Part shown: positions 18,411 to 27,187 of the stretch, in pieces
Numbering within the stretch: position 1 is the stretch's first letter
Layout of the letters: the number at the start of each line of letters is the position of its first letter
From: CAVXJN01 sp963773585
GTDB taxonomy: Bacteria > Pseudomonadota > Gammaproteobacteria > JASBUN01
Reading direction: 5' to 3'
DNA: 64,000 bases
Assembly: GCA_963773585.1 (NCBI GenBank)
Contig: CAVZBR010000001.1
Span: 248,001 to 312,000, forward strand
Translations under genes and position numbers: made by a program
Notes under the pieces: generated by a model
What the model was told of the DNA's origin: nothing
The model's database searches: none
The model's input: only the letters and a program-made list of their open reading frames with translations

Positions 18411-19196
18411 TCAATCGCCAAGGTGCGCCAACAGTACTTTTTTTGCCTCATTGATGCGGGCCGCGAGATAGGCGGAGCCGCCTCGATCGGGGTGCACGCG
18501 TTGCATCAGGCGTCGGTGTGCATCCTTGACTTCGTCCTTGTTCGCACCCGGTTCGATACCCAGAATTTCATAAGCTTGCCGGACCGTGAGATTAACGTCA
18601 CTGGGATGTTCCGACTGCGCGCCGTCGTGATGTGTTTCTTGCTGCTGCCCGTGCTCAGTCCAGTCGGGATGTTCGCGATCGAGATAGGCTCGTAGAACAC
18701 TCTCTGAGTCCGGGTCACTGTTGACCCGCGGCAGTAGCGCCAGCAGTTCTGACAGCGACAATTCGGAAAGCTTCGCACCTTTGTTCGGCCCTTCCAGAAT
18801 TTCACCATCCATGTTGCCCGTATCATGATCGAGGACCATCGCAAAAAAACGCGTATTGAGCGACGAGGTCTGTCCCGGTGCGTGTGTACTGCTACCACTA
18901 CGCGGGCCCGCAACATGCGGACGAGCGTTGCGCAGCCACTGCCAGACGCTGCGAAGACCGATGATTCGAACGACCCAAGGCAGGCGTTTTGCGATGAAAG
19001 GAAGCGCAGCACCCAGGAGACCCAACAACCAGGGTAGTCGTCCGCTCATGCCGAGATATAGCAACACGATCCCCAAAAGCGTCGCTACGTAGATCACGCC
19101 GAACTGTCGGTTGGTGATGTTCCGGCCGGCTAGCAGGGAACGTAGTATGACGAACGCAATGCCCGCGATAAGCAATAGCAAGACGATTCTGATCAA
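18411..19196 (-). CDS. Membrane-anchored DnaJ-domain protein
   Basis: The 261-residue protein has N-terminal membrane segments (residues about 2-20, 34-50 and 54-66) and a cytoplasmic linker with LSLSELLALLPRV. The C-terminal J domain (about 205-261) carries TVRQAYEILGIEPG and the invariant HPD in QRVHPDRGG. It would stimulate a DnaK-type chaperone at the membrane, as TIM14/DjlA-like proteins do. The gene starts 6 bases after the VWA gene ends, so the two form an operon. This pair occurs together in other gammaproteobacteria as I recall, but the joint role is unknown. Confidence 0.8.
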   Translation of the reverse strand: MIRIVLLLLIAGIAFVILRSLLAGRNITNRQFGVIYVATLLGIVLLYLGMSGRLPWLLGLLGAALPFIAKRLPWVVRIIGLRSVWQWLRNARPHVAGPRSGSSTHAPGQTSSLNTRFFAMVLDHDTGNMDGEILEGPNKGAKLSELSLSELLALLPRVNSDPDSESVLRAYLDREHPDWTEHGQQQETHHDGAQSEHPSDVNLTVRQAYEILGIEPGANKDEVKDAHRRLMQRVHPDRGGSAYLAARINEAKKVLLAHLGD

Positions 19197-19202
19197 GGCG
19201 GC

Positions 19203-19901
19203 CTACTTGAGCTGCTTGGTCAGCAACAGCACATCACCGCCGCTTCGTTTGCTGAAGTCTGCTAGCGCCTTCCTGCCTCCGGCGGCGAATATCGCGACAG
19301 CGGATAACAGTATGCGCAATTGTGAGGCGCTATTGATGTCAAAGGGTGCGTAGGCGCCGCCGGACAAGCGTGCGATTTGCTGGAACGCAGTGCGCACCGC
19401 AGGATGATTGCCTTCCTGAAACACAAAGACAGGTACGTTCAGGATTCCGAGTTGACCCGCTGCATGGCACACCGCGTCGATATCTTCTTCCATGGCATCA
19501 CCCACGAACACCAACGCCTGGACTTTCTGTTTCTTTGTCTCGGTGAGCGCGTGATTGAGGATTCGAAGGATCTGAGTCTGACCACCCAGACAGCGCACGC
19601 TGGTCATCTGTTTGAGCAGTGCGTGCGCATCGTCACACCAGTCGCCCGCATAGAAATCTTTGAAGCCGCGGTAGTAGCAGAGTTGAACCGACAGGCCCCC
19701 AAGGTTTCCGGTCTCTTTGAACATTTCCGCCTGGAGCTGGCAGGCAGTGTCCCAGGTCGGCTCACGACTCGCGGTTGCGTCCAGCGAAAATATCAAGCGG
19801 CCGCGCTCGCCCGATGCTTTCACAGGGGTGCGTGCAACCTTTTCCAGAAACTCGCTTACTTCGCTTTTCGAAGCCGCGGGTGGCTTGTTGCGTTGTGCCA
19901 T
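19203..19901 (-). CDS. VWA-domain protein
   Basis: A 232-residue cytoplasmic protein with a von Willebrand A-like fold: RLIFSLDATASREPTW near residue 37 is the first strand, with a D-x-T-x-S metal site, and ALVFVGDAMEED near 135 resembles the later metal-ligand strand. The end, GGDVLLLTKQLK, follows a segment with LRILLSAVAIFAAGG. VWA domains mediate metal-dependent protein contacts. It is the first gene of a two-gene operon with the DnaJ membrane protein. It is not a restriction or TerY protein by any motif I can see. Confidence 0.75.
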   Translation of the reverse strand: MAQRNKPPAASKSEVSEFLEKVARTPVKASGERGRLIFSLDATASREPTWDTACQLQAEMFKETGNLGGLSVQLCYYRGFKDFYAGDWCDDAHALLKQMTSVRCLGGQTQILRILNHALTETKKQKVQALVFVGDAMEEDIDAVCHAAGQLGILNVPVFVFQEGNHPAVRTAFQQIARLSGGAYAPFDINSASQLRILLSAVAIFAAGGRKALADFSKRSGGDVLLLTKQLK

Positions 19902-20172
19902 GATGAAAACCGCTCAATACGGTTTCGTAGTCCTCAATTAATGTGATGATTGGCGAAAACATTCGGTGTTCGTGGTCCCAGCTTACAAGGATTGACATGC
20001 CGGAAAAACAGTTCAAACACAAACGCGTCGTGGGGACGTCGAGCCGCGCAGGGTTCGATCTTCGGGAGCGTGGCCGTGTTTTCGGGAACAGAGCCTGAAG
20101 GCGGAAAACGGGGACAGACCACAAGTCGGTGCATTCAGTGAAACGAACGGAGGACTTGTCCCGGTGATGACC

Positions 20173-20547
20173 TCAAGCCTTCGCGAAATACCGCACGCCG
20201 TCCAATCCTTGGAAGTCCACGTCCTGCGTCCAAAGCGTGGCGCCGTGGCGGCGGGCGGATGCGAGGATGACGGAATCGGCGAGCGGGAGTGTGTGGTCCA
20301 TTCCGAGCTTCGCTGCGGCCAGTGCAAGCTCCCCGTCCAGGTCGACGACCGTGCCCTGATGCATGAGCGCGACTGCAGCCAGCGCGGCGTTTTCATCGCG
20401 TTGCTGGCAAACCCGTTTGAAGACTTCCAGCATGCTGATGGCGGGAACGATCAGGTGCTCGGTGTCGAGGATCGGGGTCGCGAAGTGTTCGGCATTGGGC
20501 GCGTCGGCGAAATACTCCAGCCAACCGGACGAGTCCACGACATTCAC
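20173..20547 (-). CDS. vapC: PIN-domain toxin VapC
   Basis: VapC toxins are Mg-dependent RNases that usually cut tRNA or rRNA. This 124-residue PIN domain has the first acidic residue in VVDSSGWLEYF, the second in PAISMLEVFKRV, and the third and fourth in LADSVILASAR and LWTQDVDFQGLDGVRYF. All expected acidic positions are present, so it should be active. Its start overlaps the antitoxin stop by 4 bases. A damaged copy of its middle part exists at 24661-24783. Confidence 0.88.
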   Translation of the reverse strand: MNVVDSSGWLEYFADAPNAEHFATPILDTEHLIVPAISMLEVFKRVCQQRDENAALAAVALMHQGTVVDLDGELALAAAKLGMDHTLPLADSVILASARRHGATLWTQDVDFQGLDGVRYFAKA

Positions 20548-20750
20548 ACGCGGTCCCCGTCCCGGGGTACGTCTGTCTCGATTCCTTTCAAGAAACCACG
20601 CGCTGCTTTGAGGTCGCCGGTCGGAACGAATTCCAGTCGTCCTTCATAGACCAGTACTTCCACCTTCTGCCCGGGGCGCAGGTTCAACGCCTGGCGCGCG
20701 GCCTTGGGAATAACGACCTGATATTTCTCGGAAATGGTCACGGATGTCAT
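20544..20750 (-). CDS. vapB: AbrB/MazE-type antitoxin, partner of VapC
   Basis: The 68-residue protein starts at ATG 20750 (MTSVTISEKYQVVIPKAAR), a swapped-hairpin SpoVT-AbrB DNA-binding fold. The C-terminal tail (LKAARGFLKGIETDV) would wrap the toxin. The frame is open for 102 codons upstream, but only this start gives the family N-terminus. It binds its own promoter in known cases. The 117-bp gap to the divergent AbiEi-like gene contains two direct CTGTCCACG repeats. Confidence 0.85.
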   Translation of the reverse strand: MTSVTISEKYQVVIPKAARQALNLRPGQKVEVLVYEGRLEFVPTGDLKAARGFLKGIETDVPRDGDRV

Positions 20751-20820
20751 ACGATATCTCGATCGATCATGGATATGTGGAAAATAGCTGCGCTGGGCAC
20801 GCCAGTCAACAGCCGTGCGC

Positions 20821-20846
20821 CTGTCCACGGTTGACATCTGTCCACG
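20821..20846. promoter_or_regulatory. Direct repeats CTGTCCACG between two divergent TA operons
   Basis: CTGTCCACG occurs at 20821-20829 and again at 20838-20846, with TTGACA between them. TGGACA at 20869-20874 gives an inverted partner. The site lies between vapB and the second AbiEi-like gene and could serve either regulator. No well-spaced -10 was found. Confidence 0.35.
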
Positions 20847-20867
20847 AAACATGGGCAGTCTCTATTT

Positions 20868-21899
20868 ATGGACAAGCGAGACACCCACCAGGCCCTCCTC
20901 AGGGATGCCGTTGAGGCCGCGCAGGCGCTCGGGCTCGACCTCGCCGTGGCCCGGGTTGAACCCCGCGTGGGCGACCGGCGGGCCGACGCTTTGCTCCGGC
21001 TTCGCGTTGATGGCCAGGAGATGCAATTCCTGGCCGGGGTGAAACGGGGCCTGCGCCCGGCTACGCTCGGGGCCGCGCTGCTGCAACTTGAGGGTCTCGG
21101 CGAGCAGGGCCTGCTCGTGACCGACTATGTGACGCCGCCGCTGGCGGATCAGCTGCGCGAACGGGAGGTGCCCTTCCTCGACACCGCGGGCAACGCCTAC
21201 GTGAACCGGCCGCCCGTGCTGGTCTGGATCAAAGGGCAGCGGCCGCAAGAAAAGCCAGCCGCGCCGACCGCCGGACGCGCATTCCGCACCACCGGCCTGC
21301 AGGTGATGTTTGCCCTGCTGTGTCGGCCGGATCTTGCGGAGCAGCCCTATCGCGAGATCGCCCGACTTGCCGGCGTGGCGCACGGCACGGTGGGCGTTGT
21401 CATGGCGGAGCTGATTCAAGCCGGTTTCGTTGTCGACTTGGATCGGGCTGGCCGGCGTCTGCGTGACCCGCGCCGTCTGCTCGACGCGTGGGTAGAGGCC
21501 TACGCCCGCACGCTGCGTCCCAAACTGCTGCTTGGCCGATACCGGGCTCCCGCCGCCGGTTGGTGGCAGGATGTGGATCCCGCGGGCTACAAGGCGCAAT
21601 TCGGCGCCGAGCCGGCTGCAGCACGACTGGACAACTATCTGCGCCCCGGCGTGGTGACGCTCTACGCAGAGAAGGTTCCGGCGCGCCTGCTCGCCGACCA
21701 TCGTCTGCGTACAGATCCAGGGGGCGACGTTGAGATCCGCAAGCGGTTTTGGACGTTCGATCAACCCTGGGACCATCCGGACCTGGTGCCGCCCGTTCTG
21801 ATCTATGCGGATCTCCTGGCGACTGGCGACGTACGCTGCACGGAGGCTGCGAAACGTGTCTATGGACAGCATCTTGCTGGATTTTTCGTCCAAACCTGA
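20868..21899 (+). CDS. AbiEi-like antitoxin/regulator (second copy)
   Basis: A 343-residue paralogue of the protein at 655. The same order is seen: an alpha/beta N-terminal domain (EQGLLVTDYVTPPLADQL, PFLDTAGNAYVN), a helix-turn-helix near 160-190 (YREIARLAGVAHGTVGVVM) and a C-terminal end with PPVLIYADLLATGDVR. It is followed by an overlapping NTase, so the pair is a second complete AbiE-like module. GC content is higher than in the first copy and sequence divergence is large, so the two were probably acquired separately and not duplicated in place. Autoregulation is expected but its site is not clear. Confidence 0.72.
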   Translation: MDKRDTHQALLRDAVEAAQALGLDLAVARVEPRVGDRRADALLRLRVDGQEMQFLAGVKRGLRPATLGAALLQLEGLGEQGLLVTDYVTPPLADQLREREVPFLDTAGNAYVNRPPVLVWIKGQRPQEKPAAPTAGRAFRTTGLQVMFALLCRPDLAEQPYREIARLAGVAHGTVGVVMAELIQAGFVVDLDRAGRRLRDPRRLLDAWVEAYARTLRPKLLLGRYRAPAAGWWQDVDPAGYKAQFGAEPAAARLDNYLRPGVVTLYAEKVPARLLADHRLRTDPGGDVEIRKRFWTFDQPWDHPDLVPPVLIYADLLATGDVRCTEAAKRVYGQHLAGFFVQT

Positions 21900-22707
21900 G
21901 CTGCGACATCTGGCGGAGCTGGCGCAGGCGTTTCGCGCCCGGGCCGACGGTGCGCCGTTCTTTCTGGCCGGCGCGATGGCGCGGGACCTTCTGCTGCAAT
22001 ACGGGTATGGCATCGACACGGGTCGCGAGACCCGCGATGTAGACCTTGCCCTCATGGTTCCCGACTGGGAGACGTTTGAGAATCTGCGGGCGCGGCTGAT
22101 CGCGGGCGAGCGCTTCAGCCCGATTGGCGCAATACATCACAAGCTTCTGTTCGCCGGCTTTCTCGAAGTGGACCTGATCCCGTTTGGTGCCGTGGCACGA
22201 GCCGACCGCAGCATCGCTTTGCCGCCCGACGGCGGCTTTGTCATGTCTGTTTTCGGCTTCCGCGAAGCGTTCGGTGCAACGGTTCCGGTTCGGTTGCGGC
22301 GGGCGCAAGAGATCCGTGTCATCTCGCTGCCCGGCCTTGCGACCCTGAAGCTGATGGCTTGGACGGAGCGAAGACTCAGTCAGCCGCGTAAGGACGCTCA
22401 CGACTTGGCCCTGGTGCTGCGGACGTACTTGGACGCAGGCAATCACGAGCGTCTCTATACCGAAGCGGCTCACCTTCTGGATCGGTCCCACTTCGATTTT
22501 GAACTCGCGGGCGCCTGGCTGCTGGGCCATGACATGGCGCAATTGCTGCCGCGATCAGCGCGCCCGCCGATCGGAGATCTCTTGAGCAGGGAAAGTGACC
22601 GGCGTGGCGCGGCTCGGCTCGCAGGAGACATGCCTTTGGAACCGGGCCAGGGCCTTGCGTTGTCGCAGAGTGCCACCGAAGGTGTTCTGGGAGCCGGTGG
22701 GCGATAA
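21862..22707 (+). CDS. AbiEii-like nucleotidyltransferase (second copy)
   Basis: A 281-residue NTase with FLAGAMARDLLLQYG, ETRDVDLALMV and FLEVDLIPFG, the same three motif blocks as the product at 1703. The helical half follows (LATLKLMAWTERRLSQPRKD, DAHDLALVLRTYL). ATG 21862 is chosen over GTG 21856 because it gives MDSILLDF; both overlap the AbiEi-like gene by about 40 bases. The C-terminus after LLPRSARPP differs from the first copy and reads GQGLALSQSATEGV; a late frameshift there cannot be excluded. Target unknown. Confidence 0.7.
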   Translation: MDSILLDFSSKPELRHLAELAQAFRARADGAPFFLAGAMARDLLLQYGYGIDTGRETRDVDLALMVPDWETFENLRARLIAGERFSPIGAIHHKLLFAGFLEVDLIPFGAVARADRSIALPPDGGFVMSVFGFREAFGATVPVRLRRAQEIRVISLPGLATLKLMAWTERRLSQPRKDAHDLALVLRTYLDAGNHERLYTEAAHLLDRSHFDFELAGAWLLGHDMAQLLPRSARPPIGDLLSRESDRRGAARLAGDMPLEPGQGLALSQSATEGVLGAGGR

Positions 22708-22909
22708 AGTCGGCGCTCCGAGGCGGTTCGAACATCATCGCGCCATTCCCGGCACCCCCCGCCTGTGTGGCCGCATCCCCGTGGGATTGCCAGGGGACCC
22801 GGATTGTTGCCTCTGTACGAGGAACTGCCGCTGCCGCTGCCGTGCCGCTATGAAACGTAGCGGAATGGCGGTCAGGTGCAGCGCCTTGTTCGCCCATATC
22901 TAGAGCCCG

Positions 22910-24235
22910 TCACTTTTTCAACAAGTACTCGGCTACGGCTTGATAGGCGGGCAGCGAGGTTGGGTCAATCTGCGCGTTCTTTGCCGTGGGGAATGACGCG
23001 AACCGCACGATCACCATCTCCGCTGTTGGGTCCACGTAAATGGTTTGCCCATGTACACCGCGTGCGGTGAAAGCGCCATGCTTGTTATGGAGGATCCACC
23101 ACATGCTGCGGTAGCTGCCACCTTCAAGTGATTTGTACCCCGCTTTCGCAAAGGCTTTCTTGTCGCCACCGGCCCGGATGTTTGCTACGACTTCTTTGGG
23201 GAACAACCGATGCCCATTGATCTCTCCGCCGTTAAGCATTAGCAGGCCAATTCGCCCCAAGTCTCGCAGGCCGGCACTGAGCCCTCCACCCGCAAACGGT
23301 GTCCCCTTCGCGTCGACGGTCATATATCCATCCTGCTCCGCGCCCATCCTGCTCCAGATACGCTCCGACAGCAGATGCGCAAGATCCTTGCCGGCGACCC
23401 TCGAGACAATCCACCCGAGTGCGTCCGTGTTGATTGTCCTATAACCGAAAGCCTCACCGTGGACACCTTTCTGCTTAACGGTTTCCAGATACTCGAAATA
23501 GCCGTTCGGCCCTGCATAATCCTTTGGCTTCGGCAATGGGCTAGCCGCCTTGGAATAAACCCAGATATCCGCCTTTGGGTCGGAGTAGTCCTCGCTGTAG
23601 TCAAGGGCCGTGGTCATGTCCATGACCTGGCGCACGGTCGCGCTGCCAAACGCACTGCCCGCGAGTTCTGGGACGATTGAGGATACCTTGGCTGTCTCGT
23701 CTAGCCGTCCCTCCACCACGAGGATCTCGGCTAGAAGGCCTGTAATGGACTTGGTCATCGACATTGCGGCATGTTTGCCCGTCTCGTTGAGACAGCCGAA
23801 GTACCTCTCATAAACGACTCGGTCCTTGTGAAAGATAAGAATGCCGTCGGTATAGTTCGCCGAGAGAGATTCCTTCCAGGTCATGGGCTCGTCGCCACCC
23901 ATGGGCGTGAAGGTCACGGCGTCAATACCCCCATCAGTTGCTTCCGCAAGTGGGATCGGACAGCCGATGCCTCTATTCACTTGCTGTGTGGGCATCAATT
24001 CCCGAATGTGGCATACCGTCCATCGCAATTTCGGAAAGCTGAAGAAATCCGACTCCGGTTGCATGATCAGCCTCTCCGAAGGGGGCGGGAACCCCTTCAT
24101 CCAGCCCAACTTCTCGGGATCGGACTCCTCGGCGCTTTGGTAGGAACGGGACTGTGCATTGGTTTGGGCGAAGGCACCTGATAGGAGCAACATGCCTATG
24201 AGCAGACGTAGTAAATAATGGGTTGAGCGCGTCAT
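22910..24235 (-). CDS. Secreted serine hydrolase of the class C beta-lactamase/NylB family
   Basis: The family includes 6-aminohexanoate-dimer hydrolase, esterases and class C beta-lactamases. This 441-residue protein has a signal peptide (MTRSTHYLLRLLIGMLLLSG, cut near AFA), the nucleophile motif S159-M-T-K162, YRTINTDALGW as the Y/N motif region, and GVHGQTIYVDP as the late HxG box. ATG 24235 is preceded by AAGGAAAT and is preferred over the upstream frame extension, which would bury the signal peptide. The substrate is unknown. It stands alone, with repeats and IS debris upstream. Confidence 0.82.
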   Translation of the reverse strand: MTRSTHYLLRLLIGMLLLSGAFAQTNAQSRSYQSAEESDPEKLGWMKGFPPPSERLIMQPESDFFSFPKLRWTVCHIRELMPTQQVNRGIGCPIPLAEATDGGIDAVTFTPMGGDEPMTWKESLSANYTDGILIFHKDRVVYERYFGCLNETGKHAAMSMTKSITGLLAEILVVEGRLDETAKVSSIVPELAGSAFGSATVRQVMDMTTALDYSEDYSDPKADIWVYSKAASPLPKPKDYAGPNGYFEYLETVKQKGVHGEAFGYRTINTDALGWIVSRVAGKDLAHLLSERIWSRMGAEQDGYMTVDAKGTPFAGGGLSAGLRDLGRIGLLMLNGGEINGHRLFPKEVVANIRAGGDKKAFAKAGYKSLEGGSYRSMWWILHNKHGAFTARGVHGQTIYVDPTAEMVIVRFASFPTAKNAQIDPTSLPAYQAVAEYLLKK

Positions 24236-24390
24236 GGTATTTCCTTCGTGCCGGTTATTGCATGTTCCTTTCATTGAGGGCGAACGCTGCGGATCGGGCG
24301 CCGCTATTTGCCGTCGCCTGCATCCGGCTTTCACCAATACGCCTGTTCTTGCCCCTCTTTTTGAGACAACTCAGAACTGGACTTCCGTGG

Positions 24391-24605
24391 CCTCGGTGGT
24401 GTCTGACCTGCTTCCCGTACTCGCTCGGAGTCAGGTGGCCGAGCGCGCTGTGGGGCGCGTGCTGATTGTAGTCGAGTCGCCACGCCTCGAGTTTCCCCCG
24501 CGCATCATCGAGTGAGAGGAACTGCTCGACGATGGCTTGGAGGCGGAGAACGCCCGGGTGAAGAAGCTGCTGACCGAGTCGATGCTCGACAACGAGTTAA
24601 AAGAG
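24391..24605. mobile_element. IS3-family scar: OrfB end (minus) joined head-on to an OrfA piece (plus)
   Basis: Reverse strand 24391-24530 reads LDDARGKLEAWRLDYNQHAP, then HSALGHLTPSEY, the C-terminal end of an IS3 OrfB. Directly after it on the forward strand, 24532-24605 reads LEAENARVKKLLTESMLDNE, the coiled-coil end of an OrfA. The two pieces face each other, so this is not a simple element but a product of deletion or inversion between IS copies. Confidence 0.65.
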
Positions 24606-24660
24606 CGAGTTGAAAGGGGCGGAGGAATTCCCCGGTTGATGGTCTCACGGTTTCGCGAAA

Positions 24661-24783
24661 TGCGGCCAGGGCAAGTTCCCCGCCCAAGTCGACGACCGTA
24701 CCCTGGTGCATTAGGGCGACTGCAGCGAGCGCGGCGTTTTCATCGCGTCGCCGATAACCCCGTTTGAAGACTTCCAGGATGCT
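24661..24783 (-). pseudogene. VapC fragment
   Basis: SILEVFKRGYRRRDENAALA, AVALMHQGTVVDLGGELALA repeats residues about 38-79 of the intact VapC at 20173-20547. The PIN active-site ends are missing. DNA identity is high, so the copy is fairly recent. Confidence 0.75.
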
Positions 24784-24988
24784 GGTGGCGGAACGAGCAG
24801 GTGCTCCGTCCACATTCGAAATTTCGTCCGTTCTCAAAAATGCGGTATCCGTAGCGAAAATGAAAACAGACGGTTTCCAGTCGAGTCGGTGACAATCGGT
24901 AACCATAATGAATCGCATTTCTCACCGAGCCCCGAGCCCTTAAATCGCCGCACGTCGACCTAGGGTGGCTGTCCGGGCTGTGCCCGCT

Positions 24989-25700
24989 GACAGATTTTCG
25001 ATCGTCGCACGTATACAGAGCCTATGGAGCTGTTCGAGCTCGGCGCCGTGGGTGACTCCGCGCTCCAACGTGATGGCGTTGAACGCAAGAATAAATCGGG
25101 ATGACGTTTGAGGTCCGCGGCGGCGTAGCGTCCCGGCGGTGGGTGCAGACGAATGATGTCGGGTTACGCTGCGCTAACCCGACCTACGGTCAGCCCGCCC
25201 GGGATGGGTGTCGGGTTACGCTGCGCTAACCCGACCTACGGTCAGCCCGCCCGGGATGGGTGTCGGGTTACGCTGCGCTAACCCGACCTACGGACTGTTC
25301 GAGCTCGGCGCCGTGGGTGACTCCGCGCTCCAACGTGATGGCGTTGAACGCAAGAATAAATCGGGATGACGTTTGAGGTCCGCGGCGGCGTAGCGTCCCG
25401 GCGGTGGGTGCAGACGAATGATGTCGGGTTACGCTGCGCTAACCCGACCTACGGTCAACCCGCCCGGGATGGGTGTCGGGTTACGCTGCGCTAACCCGAC
25501 CTACGGACTGACAGATTTTCGATCGTGCGCACGTATGGAGCTGTTCGAGCTCGGCGCCGTGGGTGACTCCGCGCTCCAACGTGATGGCGTTGAACGCAAG
25601 AATAAATCGGGATGACGTTTGAGGTCCGCGGCGGCGTAGCGTCCCGGCGGTGGGTGCAGACGAATGATGTCGGGTTACGCTGCGCTAACCCGACCTACGG
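24989..25700. repeat. Three copies of a 165-bp unit, each ending in GTCGGGTTACGC hairpins
   Basis: The unit begins near CTGTTCGAGCTCGGCGCC (25031, 25296, 25541), includes GCAAGAATAAATCGGGATGA, and ends at GCAGACGAATGATGTCGGG. Copies 1 and 3 are also preceded by CTGACAGATTTTCGATCG. The three are almost identical. A short frame (MELFELGAVGDSAL, 26 codons) repeats in each copy but looks incidental. Between the copies lie hairpin repeats. Confidence 0.8.
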
Positions 25701-25906
25701 TCAACCCGCCCGGGGTGGTGTCGGGTTACGCTGCGCTAACCCGACCTACGGTCAACCCGCCCGGGGTGGTGTCGGGTTACGCTGCGCTAACCCGACCTAC
25801 GGTCAACCCGCCCGGGATGGATGTCGGGTTACGCTGCGCTAACCCGACCTACGGTCATCCCGCCCGGGATGGGTGTCGGGTTACGCTGCGCTAACCCGAC
25901 CTACGG
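25158..25906. repeat. Array of ten GTCGGGTTA-N8-TAACCCGAC hairpins (family A)
   Basis: Starts at about 25158, 25210, 25262, 25432, 25475, 25669, 25720, 25771, 25823 and 25875. Each unit has perfect 9-bp arms around CGCTGCGC, followed by CTACGG and a CCCGCCCGGG(A/G)TGG linker of 19-21 bases. The 51-52 base spacing in the last run is regular. Long reading frames across it (with repeated GLRCANPTYG) are artefacts of the repeat. Confidence 0.85.
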
Positions 25907-26204
25907 TCTTCGGGAATACTTGTCGCAACTGGCAGATTGATAGCCGCGCACTGGTCGGCGCGCTCAAAGGCCTGCGCAATCAGAAAGTTTGAACGCGCCG
26001 CGGATTTCGAGATATCCCCGGAGTCAGGCAGGCCACCTCGTTACGCTGAGTTCGCGCCGAGCAAGAAGCCGGACTTCGCGCGTTCCGCACATATACGTTC
26101 TATGCTCGTGCCGAGATGGACTTTTTCCAGTCGGAAAGCAGCGTTTGCGCGCTGCACCACAGCCGCTGCCATGGCAGCAATACGTTTCAGCGTAGGAGGG
26201 AACC

Positions 26205-26630
26205 ATGAAAAGAAGAGAGTTCATTCGCATCGGTGTGGCCGGCAGTGCCGGCGCCTTGTTCGTCCCCAAGGAGCTGATGGCCGGAATGGTCGAGCCGGCC
26301 CTGAAGACCAAGTTGGCGGGCGGGATCTACCACACCGCCGACGCGTTCGGGCGCTGGAATAAAGGCGTGTCCGAGCATCATCTGCCGGATTTGGACAAGA
26401 ACGGCGGGAAGTTGCACGTGGTGACGCACCATCCGATGGATGCCTACGGGCACTACATCATCAAGCATCAGCTGTTCGACTCGGACTTCAAGTTCATCAC
26501 CGAGCACAGCTACGACCCCAAGAGCGACAAGCCGGAGACGGACTTCGATGTCAGCGGGCACAAGGGCGTGGTTTATGTCCTGACCATGTGCAATGTGCAC
26601 GACGTTTGGGTGAATGCGACCGAAGTGTAG
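26205..26630 (+). CDS. Tat-exported superoxide reductase-like (desulfoferrodoxin family) protein
   Basis: The 141-residue protein begins MKRREFIRIGVAG, a Tat signal, and after cleavage near residue 26 carries a class II SOR-like domain. Iron ligands align as H59 (SEHHLP), H76 (THHPMD), H83 (AYGHYI), C129 and H132 (MCNVHDVW), with E57 as the trans carboxylate. Superoxide reductase converts superoxide to peroxide without making oxygen. The catalytic Lys of the usual E-K-H triad is His here (E-H-H). Ribosome site AGGAGGGAA precedes the ATG. It lies alone between repeat clusters. The redox partner is unknown. A role in the periplasm is inferred from the signal. Confidence 0.75.
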   Translation: MKRREFIRIGVAGSAGALFVPKELMAGMVEPALKTKLAGGIYHTADAFGRWNKGVSEHHLPDLDKNGGKLHVVTHHPMDAYGHYIIKHQLFDSDFKFITEHSYDPKSDKPETDFDVSGHKGVVYVLTMCNVHDVWVNATEV

Positions 26631-27056
26631 CGGTTACGGCGCGGGAAGTTCGGGCGGAACATTGCGCGTTTTGATCGGGAGGCGGGTTTTTGGTCCTGTG
26701 AAGCGCGCGGCGAAGTGGGCAGCGGTGGTCCGGTGCAGGGAAAGCGTCGGACTCGCCGTTGCGCGGATTAATTCGATTTGGGAGCGAGCATTAGGTCGAT
26801 TCGGTGGCTAGTCAGCCTGCCATTTATGCGAGCGTTGCGGGTTGTCGGGTTACGCGTCGCCAACCCGACCTACATCAACTGCATAGCGGACAGCGCGAAC
26901 CTGGCAGCATTTGATGCGAGCGTTGGGCTTTGTCTGGTTACGCTTCGCTAACCGGACCTACATACTCGATCGATTCGTTGATTAGTTGGGCCTACATTTG
27001 ATGCAAGCGTTGGGCAGTGTCGGGTTACGCGTCGCTAACCTGACGTACGACGCAAA
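26631..27056. other. Intergenic stretch with three family A-like hairpins
   Basis: No gene seen. Diverged GTCGGGTTACGC-type hairpins lie at about 26844-26873, 26932-26962 and 27018-27049, each preceded by ATGCGAGCGTTG or ATGCAAGCGTTGGG. The rest shows nothing recognisable. Confidence 0.6.
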
Positions 27057-27187
27057 AAAACGGAACGTTCAGGCGCAAGGGAAACTTGGCGGACTACTTG
27101 GAGACGTTGGGTCCGGCCCGTTGGGCCTTGACCCAACCTACGGACTGGATAAGCCCCGGCCGCGGTGGCCGCTTATCGATATGCCCG

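Noticed and set aside
22708..22909. Possible C-terminal extension of the second AbiEii-like gene
   Set aside because: No frame continues family-like residues; a late frameshift cannot be proved from this sequence.
24989..25615. Short repeated frame beginning MELFELGAVGDSAL as a small gene family
   Set aside because: Identical in each 165-bp copy because the DNA is identical; there is no ribosome site and the copies share one stop, so coding is not supported.
25158..25906. Regular hairpin array as a CRISPR array
   Set aside because: Units are palindromic REP-like hairpins with almost identical linkers of about 20 bases. There are no unique spacers and no cas genes.
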